From: Blastocatellia bacterium
Lineage (GTDB): Bacteria; Acidobacteriota; Blastocatellia; HR10; J050
DNA: 64,000 bases
Direction of reading: 5' to 3'
NCBI GenBank assembly: GCA_025054955.1
Contig: JANWZE010000025.1
Span: 1-64,000, forward strand
In this document: positions 24,972-34,579 of the stretch, piece after piece
Position numbering within the stretch: position 1 is the stretch's first letter
Layout of the letters: every line of letters starts with the position of its first letter
The notes under the pieces: generated by a model
What the model was told of the DNA's origin: nothing
The model's input: only the letters and a program-made list of their open reading frames with translations
Database searches by the model: none
Made by a program: the position numbers and the translations under genes

Positions 24972-26135
24972 TTACGAACCAGCGCCACGCGCGACGCGCA
25001 GCGCGCCGAATCGTTTTAAGATCATTGCCACTGGCTCGGTCAATCGGTCCCAATTCCACGCCGTTTTAATCAGGTGAACGCCGTTGGCTGACATCTCTTC
25101 CCACAGGGGCCGGTCGGTCAATTGTTCAAGCGCTTGATGAAACTGCTCCCCGTCGGAGCGCTCTGTCACAATCCCGCAACGATGCTGCTTGACCACATCG
25201 GCCCACTCACCATACTGTGGCGTGATGACGGGCAACCCGCAGGCCAAATAGTCAAACACCTTGATGGGACAAGCCACACGGCGCGTCAGCCCATCGGTTG
25301 AAGGCGCCATGCCGACTTGCATGCGAGCGAACACATTCATGATGTTGTTGCGTGGCACACTGCCTAGGTAAATCATCCGAATCTGTTCCGTTTCAATGCG
25401 GTTGATCAGATGATCTTTCAGATAGCCGGAACCGGCCAGATAGAATTCGTGGCGCGTGGCGCGCTTGCTCGTGTCGAGGAAGGCATCCACATGCTCCCAG
25501 AAGACCAGCGCGCCACCATAGATGACTTTCAACGGCTCACGAAAACGCGCTTGCACCGGCGATGGGTCAGAGCCGTTGGGAATGCAGACGAGTCGCTCAC
25601 CGTTGACCCCATGTTGATTGACGAAATAGTCGCTCATCGGTTTGGAGACAGTAATCAACACCTGACTGCCGGCAACGGTTTGTTGTTCAATCGCGCGAAA
25701 GTAATCCAGATGCGCCGGCACAATCTTCTGAAACGGATTTTCAGCATATTCGGCGGTCGTCAGTCCATGAATATCGGTGACCAATGGAATGGCGTGTCGT
25801 TGCGCCAGTGGAGCCATCACCCCACCAACCAATTCGGTTTCACACCACAGCAGGTCCGGCTTGACGGCGCGGATTTTCTTCTCCGCCACCAAGGCATACA
25901 GTTTCGCTTGCATGGCCAGCTTACTGAGCTGCCAATTCATCACAGCGTGGACGCAGGATCGCGCCAAGACCCACGGCTGGGTGAACAGGCGCCAACGCGG
26001 TTGATGCGTCTCTTTGAAATTGACGACGGTCACATCAGCGCCAGCTCTCTTTAAGGCCTTGTACATCTTGGAAACGCGGATGGCATCGCCCAGTTGGCCC
26101 TGGACATCTACCAAGTAAAGAACTTTCATATCCAT
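24972..26135 (-). CDS. Glycosyltransferase (GT4-like)
   Basis: This 387-residue glycosyltransferase begins MDMKVLYLVDVQGQLGD. DLLWCETELVGGVMAP follows near residue 115, TDIHGLTTAEYAENPF near 140, and a C-terminal donor-binding region with STDGLTRRVACPIKVFDYLACGLPVITPQ near 285. The conserved D-Y-x-A-C-G-L-P-V block is typical of GT4. Two in-frame ATGs (26135 and 26129) compete, and neither has a strong ribosome binding site. It follows the small membrane-protein gene by 34 nt and precedes wecB by 39 nt. Substrates are unknown. Confidence 0.82.
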   Translation of the reverse strand: MDMKVLYLVDVQGQLGDAIRVSKMYKALKRAGADVTVVNFKETHQPRWRLFTQPWVLARSCVHAVMNWQLSKLAMQAKLYALVAEKKIRAVKPDLLWCETELVGGVMAPLAQRHAIPLVTDIHGLTTAEYAENPFQKIVPAHLDYFRAIEQQTVAGSQVLITVSKPMSDYFVNQHGVNGERLVCIPNGSDPSPVQARFREPLKVIYGGALVFWEHVDAFLDTSKRATRHEFYLAGSGYLKDHLINRIETEQIRMIYLGSVPRNNIMNVFARMQVGMAPSTDGLTRRVACPIKVFDYLACGLPVITPQYGEWADVVKQHRCGIVTERSDGEQFHQALEQLTDRPLWEEMSANGVHLIKTAWNWDRLTEPVAMILKRFGALRVARGAGS

Positions 26136-26169
26136 CTCACGATACGCACACGCCCCCCTTTAACCCCTC

Positions 26170-26985
26170 TCAGGCGACGTGAGATAAACCAACGGACGGA
26201 CGAACCTGTCCGACTAGATGACCTAACACAGCGGTCAAGATCAACGCTTCACCCACTAACAACGCAGCCATCTGGATGATGACGACTTCAACCATGACGT
26301 TGTGGCCGAGCCACACCGTCTGCCACAACCAGGCTTCAAACGGCTCCATTCCGAGCTTCACCGCAAAGCCCAGGAAGCCGGCTACCCACAACGCTTGCGT
26401 GGCGCGGCTTGCTCCGCGTCCGGCGATGAATCGTCGGCTCAGATATAGCACCCCAACAAAGACCGGTACATACACCAACATGTAGCTATACGCGGCCAGC
26501 CCCACATCCTGGATGAACACGTGATCGGTCGTGATGGCCGTGACCGTCGCCACACCGAGCTGCCGTGAATACATGCTCAACACCTGATCAAAACGCTCAT
26601 GCACTTGAGCAGCTTCGTCAAGCGATAAAAACAGAAACACGACGGCTAACGCCAACCAACCCACGGCGTGCGCGACCGACACGCTTCGCAGCCGTTCACT
26701 GATAAACAGACCACCACATGTCAACCCGATCAACGCCAATTGGAGACTGGAAAACCACGTCGTCACGCTGCCTTCTCGTTCCAGCCCGAAGAAGTCCCGC
26801 AAAACGGCTGTTGCGTCGCTAGGATAGATATTGTTAACAAGCGCAGCCATCACATGACACAGCACGAGCGCGGCTGTGGTCGTCAGCAACACCGTCAGCG
26901 TTTGCTTGACGACGCGATCAAGAATGAGCCTCGTCAATGACTGAGGAGCGATGCGGCTCAATCCAATTGTTTGCGCGCCGTTCAC
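26170..26985 (-). CDS. Integral membrane protein of unknown function
   Basis: This 271-residue protein has about seven hydrophobic segments (for example VLLTTTAALVLCHVMAAL and VGWLALAVVFLFLSL) and no family I recognise. I place the start at a GTG (26985). The sequence GGAGG lies 7 nt upstream, and the GTG overlaps the TGA of the flippase gene as GTGA, a classic coupled start. A longer open frame upstream lies inside the flippase gene and is not credible. The motif SLDEAAQVHERFD near residue 120 and the EPFEAWLWQTVWLGHNV stretch near 225 are good search handles. The tight coupling to the flippase suggests a role in export or membrane handling of the polymer. Confidence 0.7.
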   Translation of the reverse strand: MNGAQTIGLSRIAPQSLTRLILDRVVKQTLTVLLTTTAALVLCHVMAALVNNIYPSDATAVLRDFFGLEREGSVTTWFSSLQLALIGLTCGGLFISERLRSVSVAHAVGWLALAVVFLFLSLDEAAQVHERFDQVLSMYSRQLGVATVTAITTDHVFIQDVGLAAYSYMLVYVPVFVGVLYLSRRFIAGRGASRATQALWVAGFLGFAVKLGMEPFEAWLWQTVWLGHNVMVEVVIIQMAALLVGEALILTAVLGHLVGQVRPSVGLSHVA

Positions 26986-28406
26986 GATGCCACCTCCGAT
27001 TTCAGCTCGCGCTCGCTTGTGTCGCCAAGCGCCGGTCGCCAGCCCAGCGCCATGAGACATGCGGCATAACACACGACGCTCAACGGCACAATCATCCAGA
27101 TCGTTTGCTCGCGCAAGCCATAAACTATCACCACCATGACAGCCGTCGCCACCAGCAATCGCCCTGAGAGCCGCAGTAACGACACCTGATACAACGTCGC
27201 TGAAACGTAAGCAAATTCGAGCAGACACAGCGCCGTAATCGAGATGAGTTGCGCCATGGCCACACCCGTGGCGCCGAATTTGGGAATCAAAACCAGATTC
27301 AACGCGACATTGACCGCCACCGCCAGCGCATTGCCCCATGCGTCAACGTGCTGCTTGTTGGTCGCCATCAGGCTGCGCGCCAGCACCGTGACCATGCCCA
27401 GCGGGATGAGCGACCAGATTAACACGCGCAGCGGCGCTGCCGCCGACTCATAGCCCGCTCCAAAGAGCAGCCCAATCACCTGCTCGCTCATCAGGTAGGT
27501 TCCCGCTGCCAACGGCAGTAATAATGCCAACAGATTGCTCATACTGCTGCGGCTAAACCGACCCAGCTCGGCCAACGACAGAGACGCCAGCCGGCACATT
27601 GTCGGATTGATGGACGCAGCATAGCTGACGCAGATCAACGTCCAGGGCACGAGCAATCGGCTGGCCACGCCATACATGGCCACATCCGTCGCCTCATGAT
27701 GGCGGTCGAGCAACAACGTGCCTAACTGCCAGTGCAAACCGGCCAACAAATTGATGAATAAAAATGCTGGCGTCTGCCTCAGTATTTCTTGCATGCAACG
27801 ACGGCTAGGTGACGCCAGCAAAACCGCTGAACGGCGCAGAGCCATCACGTAGACAATCAATGCGCCCACACGCAACAACGCAAGCGTCGCTGAGACGGCC
27901 AGTAGGCCGAATCCCAGATGAATCAACAACCACGGCACAACCGCTTTCAACAGGTTCTCGCTCGTATTGACAGCGGCAATCATCGAGGCGCGCTCATGAG
28001 CCATCAACCACGATTCACAACCGACGATCAACGCCGTGGCAAACACCGAAAGGCTCAATACCATCAGCGATTGAACCACAAGCGTGTCCTGGCTCACCAC
28101 CCAGCCGACGCCCACCATGATGCCGCCACAGGTCAACCCACCCACACTCAACACCGAGGTCATGCTGCCGAGGAACTCGCCGGTTGCTCCCCGCCGACTG
28201 GCCACTTCTCGAACAATCAATGGGCCAAGGCCAAGCGAACACACATTGAAAAACACCAGATAGATGGCCATGATCAGCGTGAACTGTCCAAGCGCCGCCG
28301 GCCCCAGATAGCGGGCCACAATCGCCCACACCAGCAGGCTGTTGATCATGCTCATCGCCCCTGACCACATCATGAATCCGGTGTTCTTCAAAATAACTGA
28401 CATCAT
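26982..28406 (-). CDS. Oligosaccharide flippase (Wzx/MATE-like)
   Basis: This 474-residue polytopic protein of the polysaccharide transporter family has about 12-14 transmembrane segments. It would flip undecaprenyl-linked repeat units across the inner membrane. Supporting phrases are the N-terminal KNTGFMMWSGAMSMINSLL with ARYLGPAALGQFTLI, the helical pairs through residues 80-450, and PKFGATGVAMAQLISI near 390, typical of Wzx proteins. The start is uncertain: a GTG at 28409 and ATGs at 28406 and 28403 lie together with no strong ribosome binding site. Its 3' end overlaps the GTG of the next gene by 4 nt. With the ligase/polymerase genes upstream, it indicates Wzx/Wzy-type assembly. Confidence 0.86.
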   Translation of the reverse strand: MMSVILKNTGFMMWSGAMSMINSLLVWAIVARYLGPAALGQFTLIMAIYLVFFNVCSLGLGPLIVREVASRRGATGEFLGSMTSVLSVGGLTCGGIMVGVGWVVSQDTLVVQSLMVLSLSVFATALIVGCESWLMAHERASMIAAVNTSENLLKAVVPWLLIHLGFGLLAVSATLALLRVGALIVYVMALRRSAVLLASPSRRCMQEILRQTPAFLFINLLAGLHWQLGTLLLDRHHEATDVAMYGVASRLLVPWTLICVSYAASINPTMCRLASLSLAELGRFSRSSMSNLLALLLPLAAGTYLMSEQVIGLLFGAGYESAAAPLRVLIWSLIPLGMVTVLARSLMATNKQHVDAWGNALAVAVNVALNLVLIPKFGATGVAMAQLISITALCLLEFAYVSATLYQVSLLRLSGRLLVATAVMVVIVYGLREQTIWMIVPLSVVCYAACLMALGWRPALGDTSERELKSEVAS

Positions 28407-28632
28407 CACGAGTGCTCAGTTTGATTATCAAATCGGTCGCCAGCCTTGAACATCGTCGCTGGATTGAGCGTGCGTCCGGCGACCATCAGTTTTGTGACCA
28501 GTATTCAATCGTCCAACACAGCGACTTCCATGCTTGCGTCAAGCACCCGACCGATCGCGCCAGTCGCTCATGACATGCGCGAGCCAGCCGTTCGGCTGCG
28601 ACGATCAGGTCAAACAAACTTCCACGCCGAGT

Positions 28633-30303
28633 TCATTCATCACGGCCACGAGCAGATACCTCCTGCTTGCCGTTTCTGACTTGATGCTTCAGATTGGAAC
28701 TCCTTGATGAGGCCACCGGCGGCGGCATCGCGGCAGCCGCCGCCATTGTTGCGGCTCGATTCATCTGTTGCGCAGTCAGGCGATCGAACGTGACGCTCTG
28801 TTGCTTCTGGGCAAGCGTTTCAGCAATCTTTCGCGTGGCCACCAACAGCCCAACGGCCAGCCAAAAGTGACGGTAGCGCGATGAACCGAGCGGGCCGAGT
28901 TCTTTCAATCCGATGAGCAAGTAAGCGATCAAGCCCGTCATCAAGCCGATGGCCGTGGCTCGCAAAAACGGGTCTGGCGCGCGCATGGCGCGGACGCCTT
29001 GCCACAAACTCAAGCCGCACACCAGCAAAAAACAGAGCCCACCAATGATCCCGATTTCAGCGGTGATATTCAGGTAGATGTTGTGCACCGGCCAGGGGAA
29101 AAATTGATGAATGCGATCAGAGCCTTGATCATAACGGAACATCGCTTCTTCGTAATTGCTCAGGCCCACGCCAAACAACGGGTTGTCTTGAATCATCCGC
29201 CAGGCCACGCGCATCATCGGCCAACGGCTTTGCGCTGAGCCAAGATCATCTTCGGTCAATCGCGTATAGATGTTGCCATACAGCGGAGCGGCCAACGCAG
29301 CCAGCATAAGCAGCAAGAGCACGGCTTTTTTCAACGACGCTTTTTGCGCGTCACTGACATGCCCTGTGCTCATCAGCCCGATAGCCATTGGAACGACGAC
29401 GGCAAACGCTAACCAGCCGCCTCGCGAATAGGTGGCAATCAGAGCCAGCACGCCCAGAGCCAATCCAAGCGCCAACGGCGCTTTGCGCAAGCCGCTTACG
29501 GGTGTCAGGAACAACGTCAGCATCAGCGGGAGCAGTTGTGCCAACACGGACGCCAATCCATTGGCAGCGCCGATCAATCCGCCGGCGCGCTTGACCTCGG
29601 CCGTGCTGACCAGCGTCATGGTATCTTCCTCGGCCAGCAACCCAAGCATGGATAACACGCCGGTTCGATCCAATGAGTACTCGGCAATGGCCGCAACACT
29701 GGTCAAACCAACAGCAATCAATAACCACGTGATCACTGAACGCAGATGCTCCCGCGTGGTGATCGCATTGGCCAGATACACAAACAACGCGGTGAAATAG
29801 GCCAAATTGATCAACGCAAACAGGCCGAAGCGCGGCGCTGTTGACACAAACAGTGAGCACAGCGACATCGCCCACAAGCCGAGGATCGGCCAGCCTAGTC
29901 CTCCAAAGAGTCGTCCTCGCGATTGGTATGTGCCGATGCCTTCGATGAACCACCAACCGATCAACAGCACTGTGCACAAGCCCGTGAGCGAAACGGGGAT
30001 GCCCATCGGATCAACGATGTGCGGTTGGCTCCACAGATGGACGTCCATGTTGACGCCAAAGCTGAGCATCAAACCGATTTCCAGGAATCGGCGCGGCGAG
30101 GGCATCAACAGCGCAGCCGCCGGCAACAACAATCCGCCAAGGATCAATAAACCGATCCGCGTCGGCAATCCGCCCACCATCAACACGCCTGTCCCAACGC
30201 CAACGGCGACGATCACTGGTAGCCCAATGCCCCGCAGCCGCTCGAGCTTATCAGCGGCCATGAGCCACGCGCGATGGGTTTGCGTTTTCACCATGCGACT
30301 CAT
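28633..30303 (-). CDS. O-antigen ligase/polymerase family membrane protein (copy 1)
   Basis: This 556-residue protein has about 11-12 transmembrane segments and a Wzy_C domain. Family marks are ATYSRGGWLAFAV near residue 288, NPLFGVGLSNYEEAMFRYD near 375 and WPVHNIYLNITAEIG near 403, the last with the conserved His. It either polymerises repeat units or ligates the polymer to an acceptor on the periplasmic side. It is a tandem paralogue of the next gene (30323-31933): the same order of segments, and the same FGVGLxNYE and VHNIYLN motifs. The ATG at 30303 is preferred to a TTG two codons earlier. The C-terminal 70 residues are cytoplasmic, Ala/Met-rich and low in complexity. Confidence 0.86.
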   Translation of the reverse strand: MSRMVKTQTHRAWLMAADKLERLRGIGLPVIVAVGVGTGVLMVGGLPTRIGLLILGGLLLPAAALLMPSPRRFLEIGLMLSFGVNMDVHLWSQPHIVDPMGIPVSLTGLCTVLLIGWWFIEGIGTYQSRGRLFGGLGWPILGLWAMSLCSLFVSTAPRFGLFALINLAYFTALFVYLANAITTREHLRSVITWLLIAVGLTSVAAIAEYSLDRTGVLSMLGLLAEEDTMTLVSTAEVKRAGGLIGAANGLASVLAQLLPLMLTLFLTPVSGLRKAPLALGLALGVLALIATYSRGGWLAFAVVVPMAIGLMSTGHVSDAQKASLKKAVLLLLMLAALAAPLYGNIYTRLTEDDLGSAQSRWPMMRVAWRMIQDNPLFGVGLSNYEEAMFRYDQGSDRIHQFFPWPVHNIYLNITAEIGIIGGLCFLLVCGLSLWQGVRAMRAPDPFLRATAIGLMTGLIAYLLIGLKELGPLGSSRYRHFWLAVGLLVATRKIAETLAQKQQSVTFDRLTAQQMNRAATMAAAAAMPPPVASSRSSNLKHQVRNGKQEVSARGRDE

Positions 30304-30322
30304 CAGCAAGTCCGTTGAACAC

Positions 30323-31933
30323 TCATCGTTGAAGGCCGCGCCAACTATAGCGAGTCAGCCGCGCGCGCTGGCTCAACCAGCTTTGATGGATTGCTGGCGA
30401 CCGACCGCTCTCAACTGCCGGCGCACAACTCGTCGCCGTCGCCGCCGGTTGTAGCCGACGAATTGCCGCCAGCAATCCGACAGCCAACCAAAACCAGCGA
30501 TACATACCGGAGCCGAGCGGACCAAGCTCTTTCATGCCCACTAACAAAAATCCTATCAACCCCACCAGCAAGCCTACGGCCGTGGCGCGCAGAAAGGCGT
30601 CTTCAACGCGCGTCGCTTGCCAGCCGATCCACAGAGCCATCATGCAGGTCAGCAGAAAACAGAGGCCGCCCAGGAGCCCGCCTTCCGCAGCGATATTCAG
30701 ATAGATGTTGTGCACCGGCCAACGAAAATCTTTATGCGCATATTGGGGACCGCTGTCATACCGATCCATCACATTCTCGTAGTTGCCCAGCCCGACGCCA
30801 AACACCGGGTTGTCGCGAATCATCCGCCAAGCGACCTGGGCCATGATGATCCGACTATAAGCCGAGCCGCGATCATCTGCTGTCAATCGCGCCACGATGT
30901 TCCCGTAAAACGGCGCGGCCAGCAGCGCCATCAAGCAGGCGGCCAGAACGATTTGCTTGAGCGTCTTCCGTGTCAAGATATTGATGCGCGACAAACTCAT
31001 GATTGGAATCATCACCACAAGGGTGACGGCAAAAGCGAGCCAGCCGCCCCGCGAATAGGTCACGACCAGCGCGACCAGACCGATACCAAATCCCGACGCC
31101 ATCAGCCACGTCGGATACCCGGCGGGAGGGCTCAACAGATACGCCAACAGCAATGGCAGCATCTGCACTAACACAGTCGCCAATCCATTGGCGCTGCCCA
31201 TCAATCCACCAACGCGCATCACGTCGGTATCTTCGATGGCCAGCCGTTTATCTTTGTCCACCATGCCCAACGCCATCAGCTCATCGGGCCGACCAAACAC
31301 GGCTTGCATCAATGCCACGATGCTCGTGGTCACCACTGCAATCATCAGGCAGTTTACCAGGAGCCGCAGATGCTCGCGCGAGGTGATGTTATTGACCAGA
31401 TAGGCGTACATCAGCGTGAAGTAGGCCATGTTGATCAGCGCATAGACGCCAAACCGCGGCTCAGATGAACCAATCACCGACCAGATGGACGTGGCCCACA
31501 GCCCTCCAATCAGCCAGCCCAACCCACCCCAGTGCACCGGAGACCGTTGATCCTCCATACGACTCGCAACCCACCACCCAACCAACCCACAGACAAGCAA
31601 GCCCGTCAATGAGACCGGCACGCCGGCTGGATCAACTTCATGCGTCGGATCATTACCCAGATGCACATCCAGCGTCAGGCCAAAACTCAACATCAATCCG
31701 ATTTCCAGGAGTCGCCGCCGGTCAGAGACAAACAGCAACGCGGCTGGCAGCAGCAGTCCCACAATCACCAGCAATCCCCACTTCATTGGCAACCCGCCAA
31801 TCATCAACACCAGAATGCCGATGCCAATGGCCATTATGGTGGGCAGGAGCCAGTGGCGTAACATGCTCATCTGCTCGCTGAGTGCCGAGTGGGAATTGAG
31901 CACACGGACCTTTGCTGCTGAACGAGTCGCCAT
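30323..31933 (-). CDS. O-antigen ligase/polymerase family membrane protein (copy 2)
   Basis: This 536-residue paralogue of the preceding entry carries VVTYSRGGWLAFAVTL near residue 287, NPVFGVGLGNYENVMDRYD near 380 and WPVHNIYLNIAAEGG. About 12 transmembrane segments are predicted by eye. The stop lies only 19 nt before the start of copy 1, so the two are cotranscribed. A tandem pair of Wzy_C proteins suggests a split of roles (polymerase versus ligase), or two linkage types in one polymer. The ATG at 31933 has no strong ribosome binding site. The N-terminus carries about 28 soluble residues before the first membrane segment. Confidence 0.86.
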   Translation of the reverse strand: MATRSAAKVRVLNSHSALSEQMSMLRHWLLPTIMAIGIGILVLMIGGLPMKWGLLVIVGLLLPAALLFVSDRRRLLEIGLMLSFGLTLDVHLGNDPTHEVDPAGVPVSLTGLLVCGLVGWWVASRMEDQRSPVHWGGLGWLIGGLWATSIWSVIGSSEPRFGVYALINMAYFTLMYAYLVNNITSREHLRLLVNCLMIAVVTTSIVALMQAVFGRPDELMALGMVDKDKRLAIEDTDVMRVGGLMGSANGLATVLVQMLPLLLAYLLSPPAGYPTWLMASGFGIGLVALVVTYSRGGWLAFAVTLVVMIPIMSLSRINILTRKTLKQIVLAACLMALLAAPFYGNIVARLTADDRGSAYSRIIMAQVAWRMIRDNPVFGVGLGNYENVMDRYDSGPQYAHKDFRWPVHNIYLNIAAEGGLLGGLCFLLTCMMALWIGWQATRVEDAFLRATAVGLLVGLIGFLLVGMKELGPLGSGMYRWFWLAVGLLAAIRRLQPAATATSCAPAVESGRSPAIHQSWLSQRARLTRYSWRGLQR

Positions 31934-32014
31934 ACGTTTTTGCTACCGAAGATTTCAAATCAGAGACGCATTAAAGTCCCAGGCTCGCGTTGCCTGGCCG
32001 CCGACTCCATCAAA

Positions 32015-33061
32015 TTACTCCATCAAATACCCCAAGTCTCCTTCAATCGCCGTCACATGCCAGGCGGCCACATCCTTCAATTGGCCTGGCTTGCTGCGCA
32101 GACGAACCGGATTGCTTTTCAGTCGTGTATAACCATGACGTCGCAACGCCTCACACCACGGCGCGTAACAGCCTACGGCGTTGATATGGGTCACTTGCTG
32201 GCCTTGCAAGAATTCTTCCGTCGCATTGAGCAAGCTGCTCCAAACGGATGGTGCCTCAATCCACGTCTCAGCTCCCAGCAGATTGGCCCAACGCCGCGAA
32301 CCGCGCGCCATGATCAGCACCGATACGTGCCCAATCAACTGTTGTCCATCATACAAACCGAGCACATGCACGCTGCCTTCAGGGCACTGCTTGAACCACG
32401 CCAAGAACTGCGGATCGAGGGCATTTCGCATCACGGTGGTTGACGACTCTATTGGCTCAGGCGCCTTCGGCTCATCCATCTCACGCCATTGATAAACAGG
32501 CGTAGAGCGTCCGTGCCGATTACGCGCCATCGCCTGCACGCGCCCTGTCCAATATAGGCCGAGCTTGACAGCATTGTGCGCCATTGCACGGCCTGTCGGC
32601 GCGCTGCCCAGCAATCGCCACGGCTTCAACACCTTGATATACCGCTCCACCCGAAACCATTCCTTGTAGCCAAGCTTGGGGATGATGCGCTGGGTCTGCT
32701 CACCGCCGCCGATGACCATCACGAGGTCGCCCGCCGCGCCGATCTCCAGTATCAGCCGCACCGCCAATAACCCAGCTTTGCAGTCAGGATCAACAACCCA
32801 ATTGGCTGGATTCACCACCCGAAGATAACGGCGCCCATCCGTGAATGGCGAAACAGTGCAGCCTATATGCCCGACAATTGAATGCGCGTCGGCAATCACC
32901 AACGCTCGCGGTCGTCCATCCGCAAGGCTCGGTGAGAAATACATCCACTCCATGATCTTTGCCCATTGAGCTGGCGAATGACTCTGAGGAAAAACTCTGA
33001 CCATCAGCCGGCTCACGGCATCAAGATCAGCCGGCTGCATCGCGCGAATTGCAAATCCCAT
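32015..33061 (-). CDS. GNAT-family N-acetyltransferase
   Basis: This 348-residue protein opens with a GNAT-type sequence (FAIRAMQPADLDAVSRLMVRVF, shown in part). A conserved-looking IVGHIGCTVSPF strand near residue 74 and VNPANWVVDPDCKAGLLAVRLI near 95 correspond to the acetyl-CoA-binding region. A second half (about 200-345) has LYDGQQLIGHVSVLIMARG, a repeat of the GNAT beta4 strand, so it may be a tandem two-lobe GNAT as in FemAB-like enzymes. It lies 88 nt downstream of the amidotransferase gene and near an acyl carrier protein, so an acyl-ACP donor is possible (inference). The substrate is unknown. Confidence 0.75.
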   Translation of the reverse strand: MGFAIRAMQPADLDAVSRLMVRVFPQSHSPAQWAKIMEWMYFSPSLADGRPRALVIADAHSIVGHIGCTVSPFTDGRRYLRVVNPANWVVDPDCKAGLLAVRLILEIGAAGDLVMVIGGGEQTQRIIPKLGYKEWFRVERYIKVLKPWRLLGSAPTGRAMAHNAVKLGLYWTGRVQAMARNRHGRSTPVYQWREMDEPKAPEPIESSTTVMRNALDPQFLAWFKQCPEGSVHVLGLYDGQQLIGHVSVLIMARGSRRWANLLGAETWIEAPSVWSSLLNATEEFLQGQQVTHINAVGCYAPWCEALRRHGYTRLKSNPVRLRSKPGQLKDVAAWHVTAIEGDLGYLME

Positions 33062-33149
33062 ACAGTCTGACTACCCATCTTCATTGGCGCATGAGCGAGC
33101 GCCATCTTGGTGAGACCCAACGACCGATTCAACCAAAATCAATAAACCA

Positions 33150-34145
33150 CTATGGCAGATGCAACTGCTCGGCGACGCGACGAACAATAACAGCGTTTTC
33201 CTCAGCCATGATACGGGCCAGCGCTTCGTCACGCGACAAGCGCCCCTCGCGCACGAGCTGCGCCAGTTCAAAATCGTAAGGGTGATAATTGAATCGCTGT
33301 TTGTGCGCTTGATTGGCTAATGCGTTGAGCAAGCAATTGCTCGAATTGGCATCGGTATCGGTCGGACGCTCCCAACCGAGCCGTTCAATCGTCGGCAGAA
33401 TTTCTTGCTCATTGTAATCGGTGAAGACCAGCGGCGCGACCGAATAAGGAAACGAGTCGGCAGCCTGAAAATGTCTCTCTTCAAGAAAGAACGGTCGGAC
33501 CTCTTCGCCGGCCACGTTATACAACGGTTCATACGTGGCTCGCTGCATTGAACGAATCATGGCCGGCGTATTTTTCATCAACGCCGCTCGGTACCCCAAC
33601 TGCCCCGGCGACCAGCCAAAAGCGAGGAACGGGATGTTCAGTTCAATGGCATACCGCAACGAGAGAAACTTGATCAGCCCGATACACGACATGCAGATAA
33701 AACTGCCACGTTGCGCGCTCTTGGAGGCAAACAACGGCCCTTGCAACGAACGCTTGAAGATCGCTTCGAGCATCTCTGAGCGCGGACGCACCACGACCCA
33801 ATCAATGCCCAGCGCCTTGGTCACGCGCTGCATATTGATTTCAGCTTGCGGTGAGAGGAATCCGTTATCCATCGTCAGCGCCAACACGCGCATGGCATAC
33901 TCACGGCGAAGCATGTGCAGCAAATAAGTGCTGTCTTTGCCGCCACTGTACGCCACCAAACAATCGTAACTGCCGCGACCGCGAAACGATTGCGCGAGCC
34001 TCTCGAATTCGGCGCGAATCTCTGCCCTGCGCCCTTCCATGTAATCGTTCCCCTTATAGGCTTGGCAATAGTTGCACACGCCTGCTTCATTGAAGCGAAT
34101 ACCGGGAAACGTCTCAGGCAAGATACAATTTTGGCATCGTTTCAT
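33150..34145 (-). CDS. PP-loop N-acetyl sugar amidotransferase (WbpG/PseA-like)
   Basis: This 331-residue ATP-pyrophosphatase is related to WbpG/PseA enzymes that form amidino groups on sugars. Residues 1-22 carry a zinc-ribbon-like CQNCILPETFPGI...CNYC motif. The PP-loop YSGGKDSTYLLHML lies near residue 68. FICMSCIG near 140 has two more Cys. WbpG normally works with HisH- and HisF-like partners that supply ammonia, but no such genes are in this window. The adjacent asparagine synthase could be an alternative nitrogen source (inference). The start at 34145 is set by GAGAGGGAG upstream and by the MKRCQNC start typical of the family; a longer frame adds 28 implausible residues. Confidence 0.85.
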   Translation of the reverse strand: MKRCQNCILPETFPGIRFNEAGVCNYCQAYKGNDYMEGRRAEIRAEFERLAQSFRGRGSYDCLVAYSGGKDSTYLLHMLRREYAMRVLALTMDNGFLSPQAEINMQRVTKALGIDWVVVRPRSEMLEAIFKRSLQGPLFASKSAQRGSFICMSCIGLIKFLSLRYAIELNIPFLAFGWSPGQLGYRAALMKNTPAMIRSMQRATYEPLYNVAGEEVRPFFLEERHFQAADSFPYSVAPLVFTDYNEQEILPTIERLGWERPTDTDANSSNCLLNALANQAHKQRFNYHPYDFELAQLVREGRLSRDEALARIMAEENAVIVRRVAEQLHLP

Positions 34146-34259
34146 AAAACTCCCTCTCTGTCGGTGAAGTGGCGTGAGTGTGTTCGTAGGAGGGAAGTTC
34201 GCGCGGGGATGAACGCTGAATCGTACCACTGCCCAGCGCTGTGCCTGCGCCGTTGGCGG

Positions 34260-34538
34260 CTAGCCGATAGTTACTACATCCAGTTGATCCACACGATCAG
34301 GACATTTGCAAGCTAGAAACGCGCAGATACGACTAACGGTATCCAAGTTTTCTGGCACCATCTCTTCGTCGGCGATGTGAATCCCAAATTCCTCTTCCAA
34401 AAAGGCCACTAATTCCAAAATTCCTGTGGAATCAATGATCTGTTTATCCAGCATGGAATCGGTATCGGTGAAGTCATCATCACTGACAATGAAATTATCA
34501 CAAATGAATTGTCGAATGATTTGTCGAGTGCTCTTCAT
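34260..34538 (-). CDS. Acyl carrier protein
   Basis: This 92-residue acidic four-helix protein has the phosphopantetheine attachment motif D-S-T-G in QIIDSTGILELVAFLEEEFG (shown in part), Ser at about residue 37. The following ILELVAFLEEEF matches helix II of ACPs and DltC/PCP-like carriers. The start at 34538 has AGAGGAAA 6 nt upstream; a longer frame would overlap the asparagine synthase gene. It lies 41 nt after that gene and before the PP-loop amidotransferase, so it is part of a four-gene module. A carrier here implies an activated acyl or aminoacyl group being attached to the polymer or its lipid; the loading enzyme is not visible. Confidence 0.9.
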   Translation of the reverse strand: MKSTRQIIRQFICDNFIVSDDDFTDTDSMLDKQIIDSTGILELVAFLEEEFGIHIADEEMVPENLDTVSRICAFLACKCPDRVDQLDVVTIG

Positions 34539-34579
34539 AAGCAACTTTCCTCTTGATTGAGTCATGATCGAACCGGTGA

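Noticed and set aside
26986-27339. N-terminal extension of the membrane protein at 26170-26985
   Set aside because: The added 118 residues are encoded inside the flippase gene in another frame and have low-quality sequence; the GTGA overlap start explains the gene better.
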